Positions 44,612 to 52,318 of a DNA stretch of 64,000 nt are shown piece by piece. The notes beneath the pieces were generated by a model. It was not told where the DNA came from, searched no databases, and saw nothing but the letters and a program-made list of their open reading frames with translations. A program made the translations under genes and the position numbers. This DNA is from Palleniella intestinalis (lineage in GTDB: Bacteria; Bacteroidota; Bacteroidia; Bacteroidales; Bacteroidaceae). The stretch covers positions 310,001-374,000 of the forward strand of contig NZ_JABKKG010000004.1 in the NCBI RefSeq assembly GCF_013166595.1, in the 5' to 3' direction. Positions within the stretch are counted from its first letter, which is position 1. Each line of letters begins with the position of its first letter.

Positions 44612-44619
44612 TAACTTTG
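44612..44619 (+). promoter_or_regulatory. upp promoter -7 box
   Basis: TAACTTTG followed by C, 47 bp before the upp ATG. The nearest TTG is 24 bp upstream, so the -33 fit is poor. Confidence 0.5.
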
Positions 44620-44665
44620 CATTCAAACCTTTTGATTAGCTAACATAAGTCAACAATATAAAGAA

Positions 44666-45325
44666 ATGAAAGTAGTGGATTTCAGCAAGCAGAGGACTGT
44701 CATCAACAAATATGTCAGTGAACTGCGTGATGTGAACGTTCAGAAGGACCGTCTGCGCTTCCGTCAGAATGTGGTGCGTATAGGTCATGCCATGGCTTAC
44801 GAGGTAAGCAAGTCGTTGGAGTATAAGGACATCACGGTGCAGACTCCTTTGGCGGAGGCTGTGGCGAGTGTCCCTGCCGAGGAAATTGTCATCGGAACGG
44901 TGTTCCGTGCCGGTCTTCCTTTGCATCAAGGCTTCCTTGATGTCTTTGACGAAGCCGGCAACGCCTTTGTCTCTGCCTACCGTTACTACAAGGACAAGGA
45001 GGGGACGGATGTGGGCATAAAGATAGAGTACATCGCCACTCCTGACCTTGAGGGCAAGACACTGATACTTGTCGACCCGATGCTTGCCACGGGCGGTTCG
45101 ATGGAGCTTGCCTATGAGGCTTTCTGCACAAAGGGTACTCCGAAGAAGCTCATCATGGCGTGCGTGATTGCTGCCAAGGGTGGCGTGGATTATCTAAAGA
45201 AGTTCTTCCCGTCAAACGATGTCGCACTGTATTGCGGTGCTATCGACCCGGAGCTGAATAGCCATAAGTACATCGTGCCGGGCTTGGGTGATGCCGGTGA
45301 CTTGATGTATGGTGACAAGCTGTAA
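44666..45325 (+). CDS. upp: Uracil phosphoribosyltransferase
   Basis: A 219-aa cytosolic salvage enzyme converting uracil and PRPP to UMP. The PRPP-binding motif LVDPMLATGGSMELAYEAF is at about 132-150, and PGLGDAGDLMYGDKL at the C-terminus is the uracil-binding region. VFRAGLPLHQGFLDVFDEA in the middle is family-typical. It is a single-gene unit, divergent from pckA, ended by the strong inverted repeat at 45436-45492. Confidence 0.96.
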   Translation: MKVVDFSKQRTVINKYVSELRDVNVQKDRLRFRQNVVRIGHAMAYEVSKSLEYKDITVQTPLAEAVASVPAEEIVIGTVFRAGLPLHQGFLDVFDEAGNAFVSAYRYYKDKEGTDVGIKIEYIATPDLEGKTLILVDPMLATGGSMELAYEAFCTKGTPKKLIMACVIAAKGGVDYLKKFFPSNDVALYCGAIDPELNSHKYIVPGLGDAGDLMYGDKL

Positions 45326-45435
45326 GGTGTTTGTTTTCGCATTGATAAGTTAGTCACCAACATCAAGCGGCATCATTTGCCAATCGTTATAGCGGGACAG
45401 GTAATGCAAATTAATTTTGGTGGCTGAATTTATAT

Positions 45436-45492
45436 ATTAGTCCCACATAAATGAAACGTATATTATGTTTGTTTCATTTATGTGGGACTAAT
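45436..45492. terminator. 22-bp perfect inverted repeat between convergent genes
   Basis: ATTAGTCCCACATAAATGAA and two more bases (45436-45457) are exactly complemented at 45471-45492 around a 13-nt loop. It lies between upp (+) and the MATE gene (-). It is a likely bidirectional terminator, unusually perfect and AT-rich, without a long U-tract. Confidence 0.65.
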
Positions 45493-45557
45493 CTTGTTGG
45501 TTTGATGTTTTCTTTCTTTGGGAGACAGTAAGTTGTTGATTATAATGATAGTATGCC

Positions 45558-46958
45558 TTATGTCGTAAATGCCTTTCCCTGCCACCGCTTGCTGTGCCAG
45601 CGGCGCATGAGGGTTATGCCGCGGAGGTTCTCGTCGAGGGCGAAAGCCACCCAGAAACCGAGGAGTCCGAAGCCCAGAGGCATGCCTATCACCCATGCCA
45701 GTCCCACAGCGACAGTCCATTGGAAGATTACTCCCACAATGACAGGATAGACTACGTCGCCGGCAGCGCGGAGCGTGCCGCAGGCAAAGATGTTCTTCAC
45801 ACGGCCTACGCTGAGGAACCAGTCTATTATAAATATGTAGGTGCCGGTCTCGATTATCCACGGATTGTCGGTCAGTGCCTCAAGGATGAATCTGCCACCT
45901 ATGGCGAGCAGTGCCGCCACGATGAGCGTCAGGCGCATGGCGAAGCGTTCGATGTAGTTGCCGAGGATGTATGCCGCACGGTAGCGCAGCTGTCCCACGT
46001 ACTGTCCGACGAGGATGTCACCGCCCTGCACGATGCTCTGGCTGAGGAGTATGACAAATGTGATGACGGTCGAGCAGTAGATTTTTGTCGTCAGAGCCTC
46101 CGTGCTCAGTTTGTTTATGAAATAGGTGATGACTATCTGCGAGAGAGCATAGGACAGTTCCTCGCTCATGGCAGGTATGCCCACCTTGAAGAGATTCTTC
46201 ATCTCATCCCAAGGGAACGGGCGGAAATTGTTCTTCACGACAATTGTCTGCCGGCGTATGCTGTACATCGGATGCAGGGCTATGCGCAGCGGATTGGTGA
46301 ACACCTTCCGCTTGCCGGGCCATAGAGAAGGCAGTGTGCAGAGGAGGATGAGCGTCGCCACGATGCGGCTGACAGCCGTTGCCCATGCCGCTCCCTCCAC
46401 TCCCATGGCAGGGCATCCCCAGTTGCCGAAGATGAGGGCGTAGTTGCCGCCTATGTTGAGGATGTTCACGGCAACGGTGGCGAGCATAGGATAAAGCGGG
46501 CGTCCCGTGGAGCGCAGTGCTCCGCTGATGGTCAGTGAGATGGCTTGGAAGAATGACAGTGAGCCGGTTATCTTGAGGTAAAGCACACCGTCAGCCATAA
46601 GGTTCTCACGTAGTCCGAAGGCGATGAGTATTGGTTCTGCCCACAGCCACAGCACGGCACTGGTGAGAAGGGCGAGGAGAGTGTTCACGCCGAGGGCTAT
46701 CCCCACAATCTGCACGAACCGTGTCTTCATCCCTGCGCCGAAATACTGTGCACAGAGGATAGCTGCTCCCATTGCCACGAAGTTGTAGACGAGGAACACG
46801 AGTGACACAAGTTGGTTGTCAAGTCCTACCGCCGCCACGGCGTCATCGCTGTACTGTGAGAGCATGACGGTGTCGACCGCACCGAGCAGCAGCACCAGTG
46901 CGATGTCTATGAATATGGGCATGGTGAGCCTTGTCAGCTCTTTCTTTACGGAAATCAT
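45558..46958 (-). CDS. MATE family efflux transporter
   Basis: A 466-aa inner-membrane cation antiporter with twelve hydrophobic segments in two similar halves. The first has MPIFIDIALVLLLGAVDTVMLSQYSDDAVAAVGLDNQL (family motif with the conserved Asp). The other half has VGRVKNIFACGTLRAAGDVVYPVIVGVIFQWTVAVGLA. The AVAAVG and GGNYALIFG stretches are typical of NorM/DinF-like proteins. It exports drugs or small cations in exchange for Na+ or H+. It stands alone on the minus strand, and its substrate is not predictable. Confidence 0.92.
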   Translation of the reverse strand: MISVKKELTRLTMPIFIDIALVLLLGAVDTVMLSQYSDDAVAAVGLDNQLVSLVFLVYNFVAMGAAILCAQYFGAGMKTRFVQIVGIALGVNTLLALLTSAVLWLWAEPILIAFGLRENLMADGVLYLKITGSLSFFQAISLTISGALRSTGRPLYPMLATVAVNILNIGGNYALIFGNWGCPAMGVEGAAWATAVSRIVATLILLCTLPSLWPGKRKVFTNPLRIALHPMYSIRRQTIVVKNNFRPFPWDEMKNLFKVGIPAMSEELSYALSQIVITYFINKLSTEALTTKIYCSTVITFVILLSQSIVQGGDILVGQYVGQLRYRAAYILGNYIERFAMRLTLIVAALLAIGGRFILEALTDNPWIIETGTYIFIIDWFLSVGRVKNIFACGTLRAAGDVVYPVIVGVIFQWTVAVGLAWVIGMPLGFGLLGFWVAFALDENLRGITLMRRWHSKRWQGKAFTT

Positions 46959-47078
46959 GATGTATGTGTTATTCTGAAATTAATCTTTTTCCTTGTTTCT
47001 GTTGCTCGTCATTGTGTTGGTGTTCGGCATAAACTGTTATGGTTTATACGGCATACCCCCATTGATACCCCTATAGAA

Positions 47079-47110
47079 TTTGGAATCGCTTGCGAAATGT
47101 TGTATCTTTG
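47079..47110 (+). promoter_or_regulatory. Orphan consensus promoter
   Basis: TTTG (47079-47082), a 20-nt spacer and TATCTTTG (47103-47110), an ideal match to the Bacteroidota consensus. It faces right, but no plus-strand gene follows for 7 kb. Confidence 0.75.
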
Positions 47111-47111
47111 C

Positions 47112-47231
47112 ACAAAGACAGGCTGCGGCTCAGCAATCAAAGTGAGCTTTATTGCATCCGTCTTGCACTGTCTTTGTAAAGTAATCAAACCAAAGAATTC
47201 ATCGGGTATTGGTTACAGCGTTCTTTGACAT
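47112..47231 (+). ncRNA. Candidate structured small RNA with boxA-like element
   Basis: Directly after the orphan promoter, ACAAAGACAG (47112-47121) pairs with CTGTCTTTGT (47168-47177). Inside, GCAATCAAAG pairs with CTTTATTGC around TGAG with one bulge. Farther on, GTTCTTTGAC (47220-47229) resembles the boxA seen in Bacteroidota rRNA leaders. No rRNA follows; the transcript would run antisense into the polygalacturonase gene. Role unknown. Confidence 0.45.
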
Positions 47232-47273
47232 GTTTGCCATTACTTGCGTTTTTGCCTGACACCAATTTATATA

Positions 47274-48632
47274 TTACTTGCCTGCACCTGCCTGTGACGG
47301 TGTTCCGGCATACCCTCCTATGTGCACATTCTGCATAAGTACCGGCTCACAGTTGTCAAAACTGACGGCATTCTTGGCTTCTCCCACTTCGATGTTTCGC
47401 AGTGAGACACCCGTTACAGGCTTCCTCTCTGTGCCCTGCACCACGAGTGCCGCCGCAGTCGCACGGTTGCAGGTGAGACCGTCGATGCTGATGTTGTCGA
47501 TTTCAGACGGATATGCCGAGTCCTTTCCCTCGCCGGCATACTGTGTGGTAATGAAGAAAAGGTCCTCCACCGTGTCAAACTTGCAGTTACGTACATAGAG
47601 GTTGCGCACGTATCCGCCACGGTCAGGATTGGTCTTGATGTAGATTCCGCGCTTGCAGTAGCCTGCATAGTCGCAGTCTTCGACAAAGACATTCCGCACG
47701 CCGGCAGACATTTCCGAGCCGAGGACTACGGCATGCAGCCCCTTGAAATGGCAGTTGCGGATGATGATGTTCTCCGACGGCGTGGCAGCGTTCGCCCATC
47801 CGTCGTTGTCGCGTCCAGCCTTGATTGCCACATTGTCGTCGCCGTTGTTGAAATGTATGTCCTCGATGAGCAGGTTTCGAGTGTATTCCGGGTCTATTCC
47901 GTCATTGTTCACGAGTTTTGCATCGTAGCGTATGCCGCGGCAGATGATGTTTTCGGAGCGCAGAAGGTGCAGGCACCAGAAAGGAGAGTTGGTGATGAAG
48001 ATGCCCTCCACGGTGATGTTGCGGCAGTCAAAGAACTGAATCATCGGCGGACGGAGATGGTCGTCCTTAGTGAAACGACGCTCACTGACAGGCACTTCGC
48101 GGTGGTTCATGTCGCGTGATTTGTCGCGTCCCTCACGCTGCAGAGGTCTCCATGTGGCGAAAGTGCTCATGGCATAGCCGTCGATAGTGCCTTTTCCCAC
48201 GATTGCAATGTCGTGCAGACCTTTGCCATAGATGAAAGGCGAGATGTTGTAGAGCATCGTACCCTCCCATGAAGTCAGCACCTGAGGGTACAAAGTCGGG
48301 TCAGGATTGAACTTGACGGTAGCTCCCTCCTGCAGTTCCAGTGTCACATTGGACACGAAATTGATAGGTCCGTTGCTCCACCATTCGCCTTTCGGTACGA
48401 TGATGCGTGCTCCGCCCATCCTCTCCGCCTTGCGCATGGCGCGGTTGAAGTTGCCTTTGAAGTCTTTCAGGTTCAGCACTTTCTGTGTTTTGCCTACGGC
48501 TTCCGAGCCTGTGATTACGCTCAGGATAGAGTCGCGCAGCCGTTGTGCCTCCGGCGTATAACGCGACTGTGCCGTTGCCGTCGTGACAACAGCCACGGCA
48601 GACAACAGCACAGTGATAAGTTTTCTGTACAT
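47274..48632 (-). CDS. Glycoside hydrolase family 28 (polygalacturonase-like)
   Basis: A 452-aa exported enzyme of the right-handed beta-helix pectinase class that hydrolyses galacturonan or related pectin sugars. The signal peptide is MYRKLITVLLSAVAVVTTATA. Catalytic Asp residues are in VNNDGIDPEYTRN and NNGDDNVAIKAGRD, and the usual GHG/RIK sites appear as HAVVLGSEMSAG and KRGIYIKTNPDRGG. The start ATG at 48632 shares its A with the stop of the gene upstream (TAATG), so it is coupled to the oxidoreductase beta subunit, an odd partner. No other pectin genes are near. Confidence 0.92.
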   Translation of the reverse strand: MYRKLITVLLSAVAVVTTATAQSRYTPEAQRLRDSILSVITGSEAVGKTQKVLNLKDFKGNFNRAMRKAERMGGARIIVPKGEWWSNGPINFVSNVTLELQEGATVKFNPDPTLYPQVLTSWEGTMLYNISPFIYGKGLHDIAIVGKGTIDGYAMSTFATWRPLQREGRDKSRDMNHREVPVSERRFTKDDHLRPPMIQFFDCRNITVEGIFITNSPFWCLHLLRSENIICRGIRYDAKLVNNDGIDPEYTRNLLIEDIHFNNGDDNVAIKAGRDNDGWANAATPSENIIIRNCHFKGLHAVVLGSEMSAGVRNVFVEDCDYAGYCKRGIYIKTNPDRGGYVRNLYVRNCKFDTVEDLFFITTQYAGEGKDSAYPSEIDNISIDGLTCNRATAAALVVQGTERKPVTGVSLRNIEVGEAKNAVSFDNCEPVLMQNVHIGGYAGTPSQAGAGK

Positions 48633-49636
48633 TATTTTACTGTCCAAATGTCGTTTGTTTCAAGCAATTCAGCGAAATTGTGGTACTTCTTCGCAGCCTT
48701 CACCTCCTCAATCTGTGCTGTTACGGCATCGTCATAAGTAGGAGCCTCGACGTCACGGATGACACCGAGGGCAACAGGGAATCCGTCGCCGTTGCCCATG
48801 AGGGCGAGCTTTGTGTGGAGAGTGTTGTCGGCGCAGTGAGCGTCATGTACGAGGACATCATTCTCTGTTATGCCGTTCTCGCCGATTTTCACCACCTTCA
48901 GACCGAATCCTTCCTGCATGATGCCGTACTCATGGTTCTCACCGAAGAGCATAGGTTTGCCGTGCTCGAGGTAGATGGCGTTCTTTGCGCGTCCCTCCTT
49001 GTTATATACGCTTGCGTGTGTGCCGTCGTTGAAGATGACACAGTTCTGCAGAACCTCCGTCACACTCGTGCCTTTGTGTGCGTTGGCAGCCTTCAGCATC
49101 TCCACTGTGTGCGCTCCGTCGGTTGCCACGGTGCGTGCGAAGAAATGGCCGCGTGCACCGAAGCACAGTTCGGCAGGATAGAATGGCTCTTCTACAGTGC
49201 CGTAAGGTGATGACTTGGAGACGAAGCCACGTGGCGAAGTAGGTGAGTACTGTCCCTTTGTCAGACCGTAGATGCGGTTGTTGAGGAGTACGATGTTGAG
49301 GTTTATGTTACGTCGGTTGGCATGAATGAAGTGGTTGCCGCCGATAGCGAGGCCGTCGCCATCGCCGGAAATCTGCCATACAGTGAGGTCAGGGTTTGCC
49401 ACTTTGCATCCTGTGGCGATAGCCGCGGCGCGTCCGTGGATGGTGTTCATGCCGTAGGTTGCCATGTAGTGAGGCAGGCGGGAGGAACATCCGATACCGG
49501 AGATTACGGCAGTGTTCCATGGCTCTGTGCCTATTTCCGCCATGGCTTTGTGAAGAGATGCGAGGAAGAAGTGGTCGCCGCATCCCGGACACCAGCGTGG
49601 TTGTCCTTTCTTATATTCTGTAGCTGTGAATGCCAT
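48632..49636 (-). CDS. korB: 2-oxoacid:ferredoxin oxidoreductase, beta subunit
   Basis: A 334-aa cytosolic subunit holding thiamine diphosphate. The motif GQPRWCPGCGDHFFLASLHK is at about residues 12-31. The cofactor site GDGDGLAIGGNHFIHANRRN and the VLLNNRIYGLTKGQYSPTSP segment are typical of 2-oxoglutarate or related ferredoxin oxidoreductases. With the alpha-gamma gene 86 bp upstream it makes acyl-CoA from 2-oxoacids in anaerobic metabolism. Which 2-oxoacid is used is not certain. No delta (4Fe-4S) subunit gene is visible. Confidence 0.9.
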   Translation of the reverse strand: MAFTATEYKKGQPRWCPGCGDHFFLASLHKAMAEIGTEPWNTAVISGIGCSSRLPHYMATYGMNTIHGRAAAIATGCKVANPDLTVWQISGDGDGLAIGGNHFIHANRRNINLNIVLLNNRIYGLTKGQYSPTSPRGFVSKSSPYGTVEEPFYPAELCFGARGHFFARTVATDGAHTVEMLKAANAHKGTSVTEVLQNCVIFNDGTHASVYNKEGRAKNAIYLEHGKPMLFGENHEYGIMQEGFGLKVVKIGENGITENDVLVHDAHCADNTLHTKLALMGNGDGFPVALGVIRDVEAPTYDDAVTAQIEEVKAAKKYHNFAELLETNDIWTVK

Positions 49637-49722
49637 AGTTATTCTTTTGTTTTTGTTTTTCTGTGTTCTGTAAACCGTTTCGTCTTTCTTTCAGTTTTGC
49701 AGTCTGTTTCCTGACTATGTAA

Positions 49723-51561
49723 TCAAAGTTTCTCGAAAGCCTCTACCAGTTCGTTTACGATAAAAGGCTGTCCCTTGACCCGGTTGTACTGTGCAGGAAC
49801 GAAGCCGTCAACCTTCATGCGGAGGTAGCCTGCAAGTTGTCCCATGTTCTGCTCTGCGACAACCACCTTAGGGTATTTCATGAGCACTTCGGCAGTGTTC
49901 TTTGGCAGAGGGTTGATGTATCTGAACTGAGCCATTGCCACCTTCTTGCCCTTTGCGCGCATCTCGTCCATTGCCGCATGCAGATGACCGTAAGTTGAGC
50001 CGAAGCCGACGATGAGGAGCTCTGCGTCCTCTGTGTCACCAATCACCTCGAGGTCAGGCACATTGATGTTGTCAATCTTAGCCTGGCGCTTGAGAGTCAT
50101 GAGGTGGTGGTTCTCTGGGTCTGTGGAGATTGCGCCCGTCTTGTCGTCCTTCTCCAGTCCGCCGAGGATGTGTGTGAAGCCCTCGCGTCCCGGTACAGCC
50201 CAGTAGCGTGTGCCGTTCTCGGCACGCATGTACGGAGTCCATTCGCCCTTCAGTTCTTCAGGAACGTAAGGAGGGTTGATGCTTTCCATGGCGTTCAGGT
50301 CAGGCAGCTTGAAAGCTCCTGAGCCATTGGCGATGTATGCGTCGGTGAGGAGGATGACAGGAGTCATGTGCTCCAATGCCATTTTTGCCGCGTCGTAAGC
50401 AGCATAGAAGCAGTCTGTCGGTGATGTTGCCGCGATGACAGGCATAGGAGATTCGCCGTTGCGTCCGAAGAGAGCCTGCAGGAGGTCGGTCTGCTCGGAC
50501 TTTGTAGGCAGTCCTGTTGCCGGTCCGCCACGCTGAACGTCAAGGACAACGAGTGGCAGCTCCATTGTCACGGCGAGGTTCATAGCCTCAGACTTAAGGC
50601 AAAGTCCCGGACCGGAGGTTGAGGTCACGGCGAGTGCTCCTGCGAATGATGCTCCTATCGCTGACGCGCAGCCTGCAATCTCGTCCTCACACTGTACTGT
50701 TGTGACGCCGAGTGACTTGTGCTTTGCAAGTTCGTGGAGCACATCTGTTGCCGGAGTGATAGGGTAGGAGCCGAGATACAGTTTCAGTCCCGCCTTCTCA
50801 GCTGCCGCAATGAATCCGTAGGCAGTGGCTTTGTTGCCTGTGATGTCCATGTATCGTCCCGGCACTTTCTCCTTTGTCTCTATGCGGTAGACGTTTGTCG
50901 CGTTGGAATGAGTGTTGTGTCCGTAGTCGTATCCTGCCTGAATGACCTTGATGTTTGCTTCTGCGATGGCAGGTTTCTTGGCGAATTTCTCCCTCAGGAA
51001 ATTGGCAACGAGGTCGAGGTCACGGCTAAAGAGCCAGCAGACAAGTCCGAGTGCGAACATGTTGCGGCACTTAAGCATAGCCTTGTTGTCCATTCCGGAC
51101 TCGGCAAGGCAGTCCTTTACCATTGTTGTTATAGGGCAGGCGATGACGCGGTCAGGGTCTATGCCCATCTCGCCGAGATAGTCTTCTGTCAGGAACTGTG
51201 CCTTGTCAAGATCTTTTTTGCCGAAGGAGTCAGTGTCGATGACTATTGTCGCCTGTGGCTTGGAGTACTTGTACTGCGTTTTCAGTGCAGCGGCGTTCAT
51301 TGCCACGAGTACGTCGCAAAGGTCGCCCGGTGTGTAAACCTCTCCCTCACCGATATGCACTTGGAAACCGGAGACACCCGTCAGTGAGCCTTGCGGTGCG
51401 CGGATGTCAGCAGGATAGTCAGGGAATGTGGAAATGCCGTTGCCTACGGTTGCAGAAACCGTAGAGAAGATGTTGCCGGCAAGCTGCATGCCGTCGCCCG
51501 AGTCGCCCGAGAATCGTACCACGATGTCTGCGACTTCCTTTATCTCCAGTTTGTCTGTCAT
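49723..51561 (-). CDS. korA: 2-oxoacid:ferredoxin oxidoreductase, alpha-gamma fusion subunit
   Basis: A 612-aa subunit. The N-terminal gamma domain starts VVRFSGDSGDGMQLAGNIFS and the alpha part follows at about residue 190 (YMDITGNKATAYGFIAAAEKAGL, then CEDEIAGCASAIGASFAGAL). The end (KVVVAEQNMGQLAGYLRMKVDGF) is also family-typical. The upstream ATG at 51606 adds 15 residues; MTDKLEIK at 51561 gives the usual length. With KorB it catalyses CoA-dependent oxidative decarboxylation of a 2-oxoacid and passes electrons to ferredoxin. Confidence 0.9.
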   Translation of the reverse strand: MTDKLEIKEVADIVVRFSGDSGDGMQLAGNIFSTVSATVGNGISTFPDYPADIRAPQGSLTGVSGFQVHIGEGEVYTPGDLCDVLVAMNAAALKTQYKYSKPQATIVIDTDSFGKKDLDKAQFLTEDYLGEMGIDPDRVIACPITTMVKDCLAESGMDNKAMLKCRNMFALGLVCWLFSRDLDLVANFLREKFAKKPAIAEANIKVIQAGYDYGHNTHSNATNVYRIETKEKVPGRYMDITGNKATAYGFIAAAEKAGLKLYLGSYPITPATDVLHELAKHKSLGVTTVQCEDEIAGCASAIGASFAGALAVTSTSGPGLCLKSEAMNLAVTMELPLVVLDVQRGGPATGLPTKSEQTDLLQALFGRNGESPMPVIAATSPTDCFYAAYDAAKMALEHMTPVILLTDAYIANGSGAFKLPDLNAMESINPPYVPEELKGEWTPYMRAENGTRYWAVPGREGFTHILGGLEKDDKTGAISTDPENHHLMTLKRQAKIDNINVPDLEVIGDTEDAELLIVGFGSTYGHLHAAMDEMRAKGKKVAMAQFRYINPLPKNTAEVLMKYPKVVVAEQNMGQLAGYLRMKVDGFVPAQYNRVKGQPFIVNELVEAFEKL

Positions 51562-51681
51562 GATGTTTTGTTTGTATGATGTATTATATATAATAATGTT
51601 TGGCATTGGAGAATGCCATGCATTATCTTTTTATGTTATTGCTTTTTTGAGCCGGTGTCACGGCTTTCTTGAATCACTGCA

Positions 51682-52164
51682 TTACTTTTTCGAGCCGCTT
51701 TTCCTTCCGAAGTCAGCAGGGATTTCTCCCCATTTCTTGGTGTCCCATTTGAGGATAGGCACGCGGAAGCTGTGTGTCCGCAGCCATAGCTCTGCCCTTT
51801 GCACGAGTTCATGAGCCTTTGCTGTCTGCGGAGTGCGTTCAAGTTTTGTCTTGCACTGCATCTTCTTGACCCACAGTTGTGCGTTTACGGAGTCGGAATA
51901 GATGACTTTTTCCGTCATCCCCTTCTGCTCCATGAGGGCGAGGGCGTGGACAATGGCAAGGAACTCACCGATGTTGTTCGTGCCTTGCAGTGGCCCGTGG
52001 TGGAAGATTCTGGCACCTGTCTGCAGGTCAACGCACTGGTACTCCATCGGTCCCGGATTGCCTGAGCAGCCTGCGTCGACAGCCCATGCATTGGCTTTCA
52101 CCTCCGGTGGCAGCGGAAGGACAGTGTCGTTTCGCCATGAAGGTGGATTGTAGATTTTGTCCAT
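51682..52164 (-). CDS. RNase H-fold protein, RNase HI-like
   Basis: A 160-aa cytosolic protein of the RNase H superfamily. Acidic catalytic residues can be placed at DAGCSGNPGPMEYQ (Asp), TNNIGEFLAIVHAL (Glu) and YSDSVNAQLWV (Asp). The final one may be in EIPADFGRK at the end. The sequence resembles Bacteroidales RNase HI-like proteins, which remove RNA from RNA-DNA hybrids. The region DTKKWGEIPADFGRKSG has an unusual ending compared with E. coli RnhA, so the exact class is uncertain. The ATG at 52164 (MDKIYNPP) is preferred. Confidence 0.8.
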   Translation of the reverse strand: MDKIYNPPSWRNDTVLPLPPEVKANAWAVDAGCSGNPGPMEYQCVDLQTGARIFHHGPLQGTNNIGEFLAIVHALALMEQKGMTEKVIYSDSVNAQLWVKKMQCKTKLERTPQTAKAHELVQRAELWLRTHSFRVPILKWDTKKWGEIPADFGRKSGSKK

Positions 52165-52284
52165 GTTCAGCGTTTTGCTGTTTAAGCATATCATAAGTAA
52201 CTATTGTAAATTACTTTGTATTTACGTTATGTTTGTACTAAAACTTGTTCTTTTTAGTATAAACTAATTTCCAACAGTTACATA

Positions 52285-52313
52285 TCGGGAGAGTCATGAT
52301 GACCCTCCCGATA
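52285..52313 (-). terminator. Hairpin after argS
   Basis: ATCGGGAGAGTCA pairs with TGACCCTCCCGAT with one G-U over a 3-nt loop, 6 bp past the argS stop. The U-tract is weak. Confidence 0.65.
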
Positions 52314-52318
52314 CAGTA

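Noticed and set aside
47112..47231. tRNA or 5S rRNA
   Set aside because: There is no cloverleaf, no GTTCGA loop and no 5S-like pairing. Only a hairpin and a boxA-like motif are seen.
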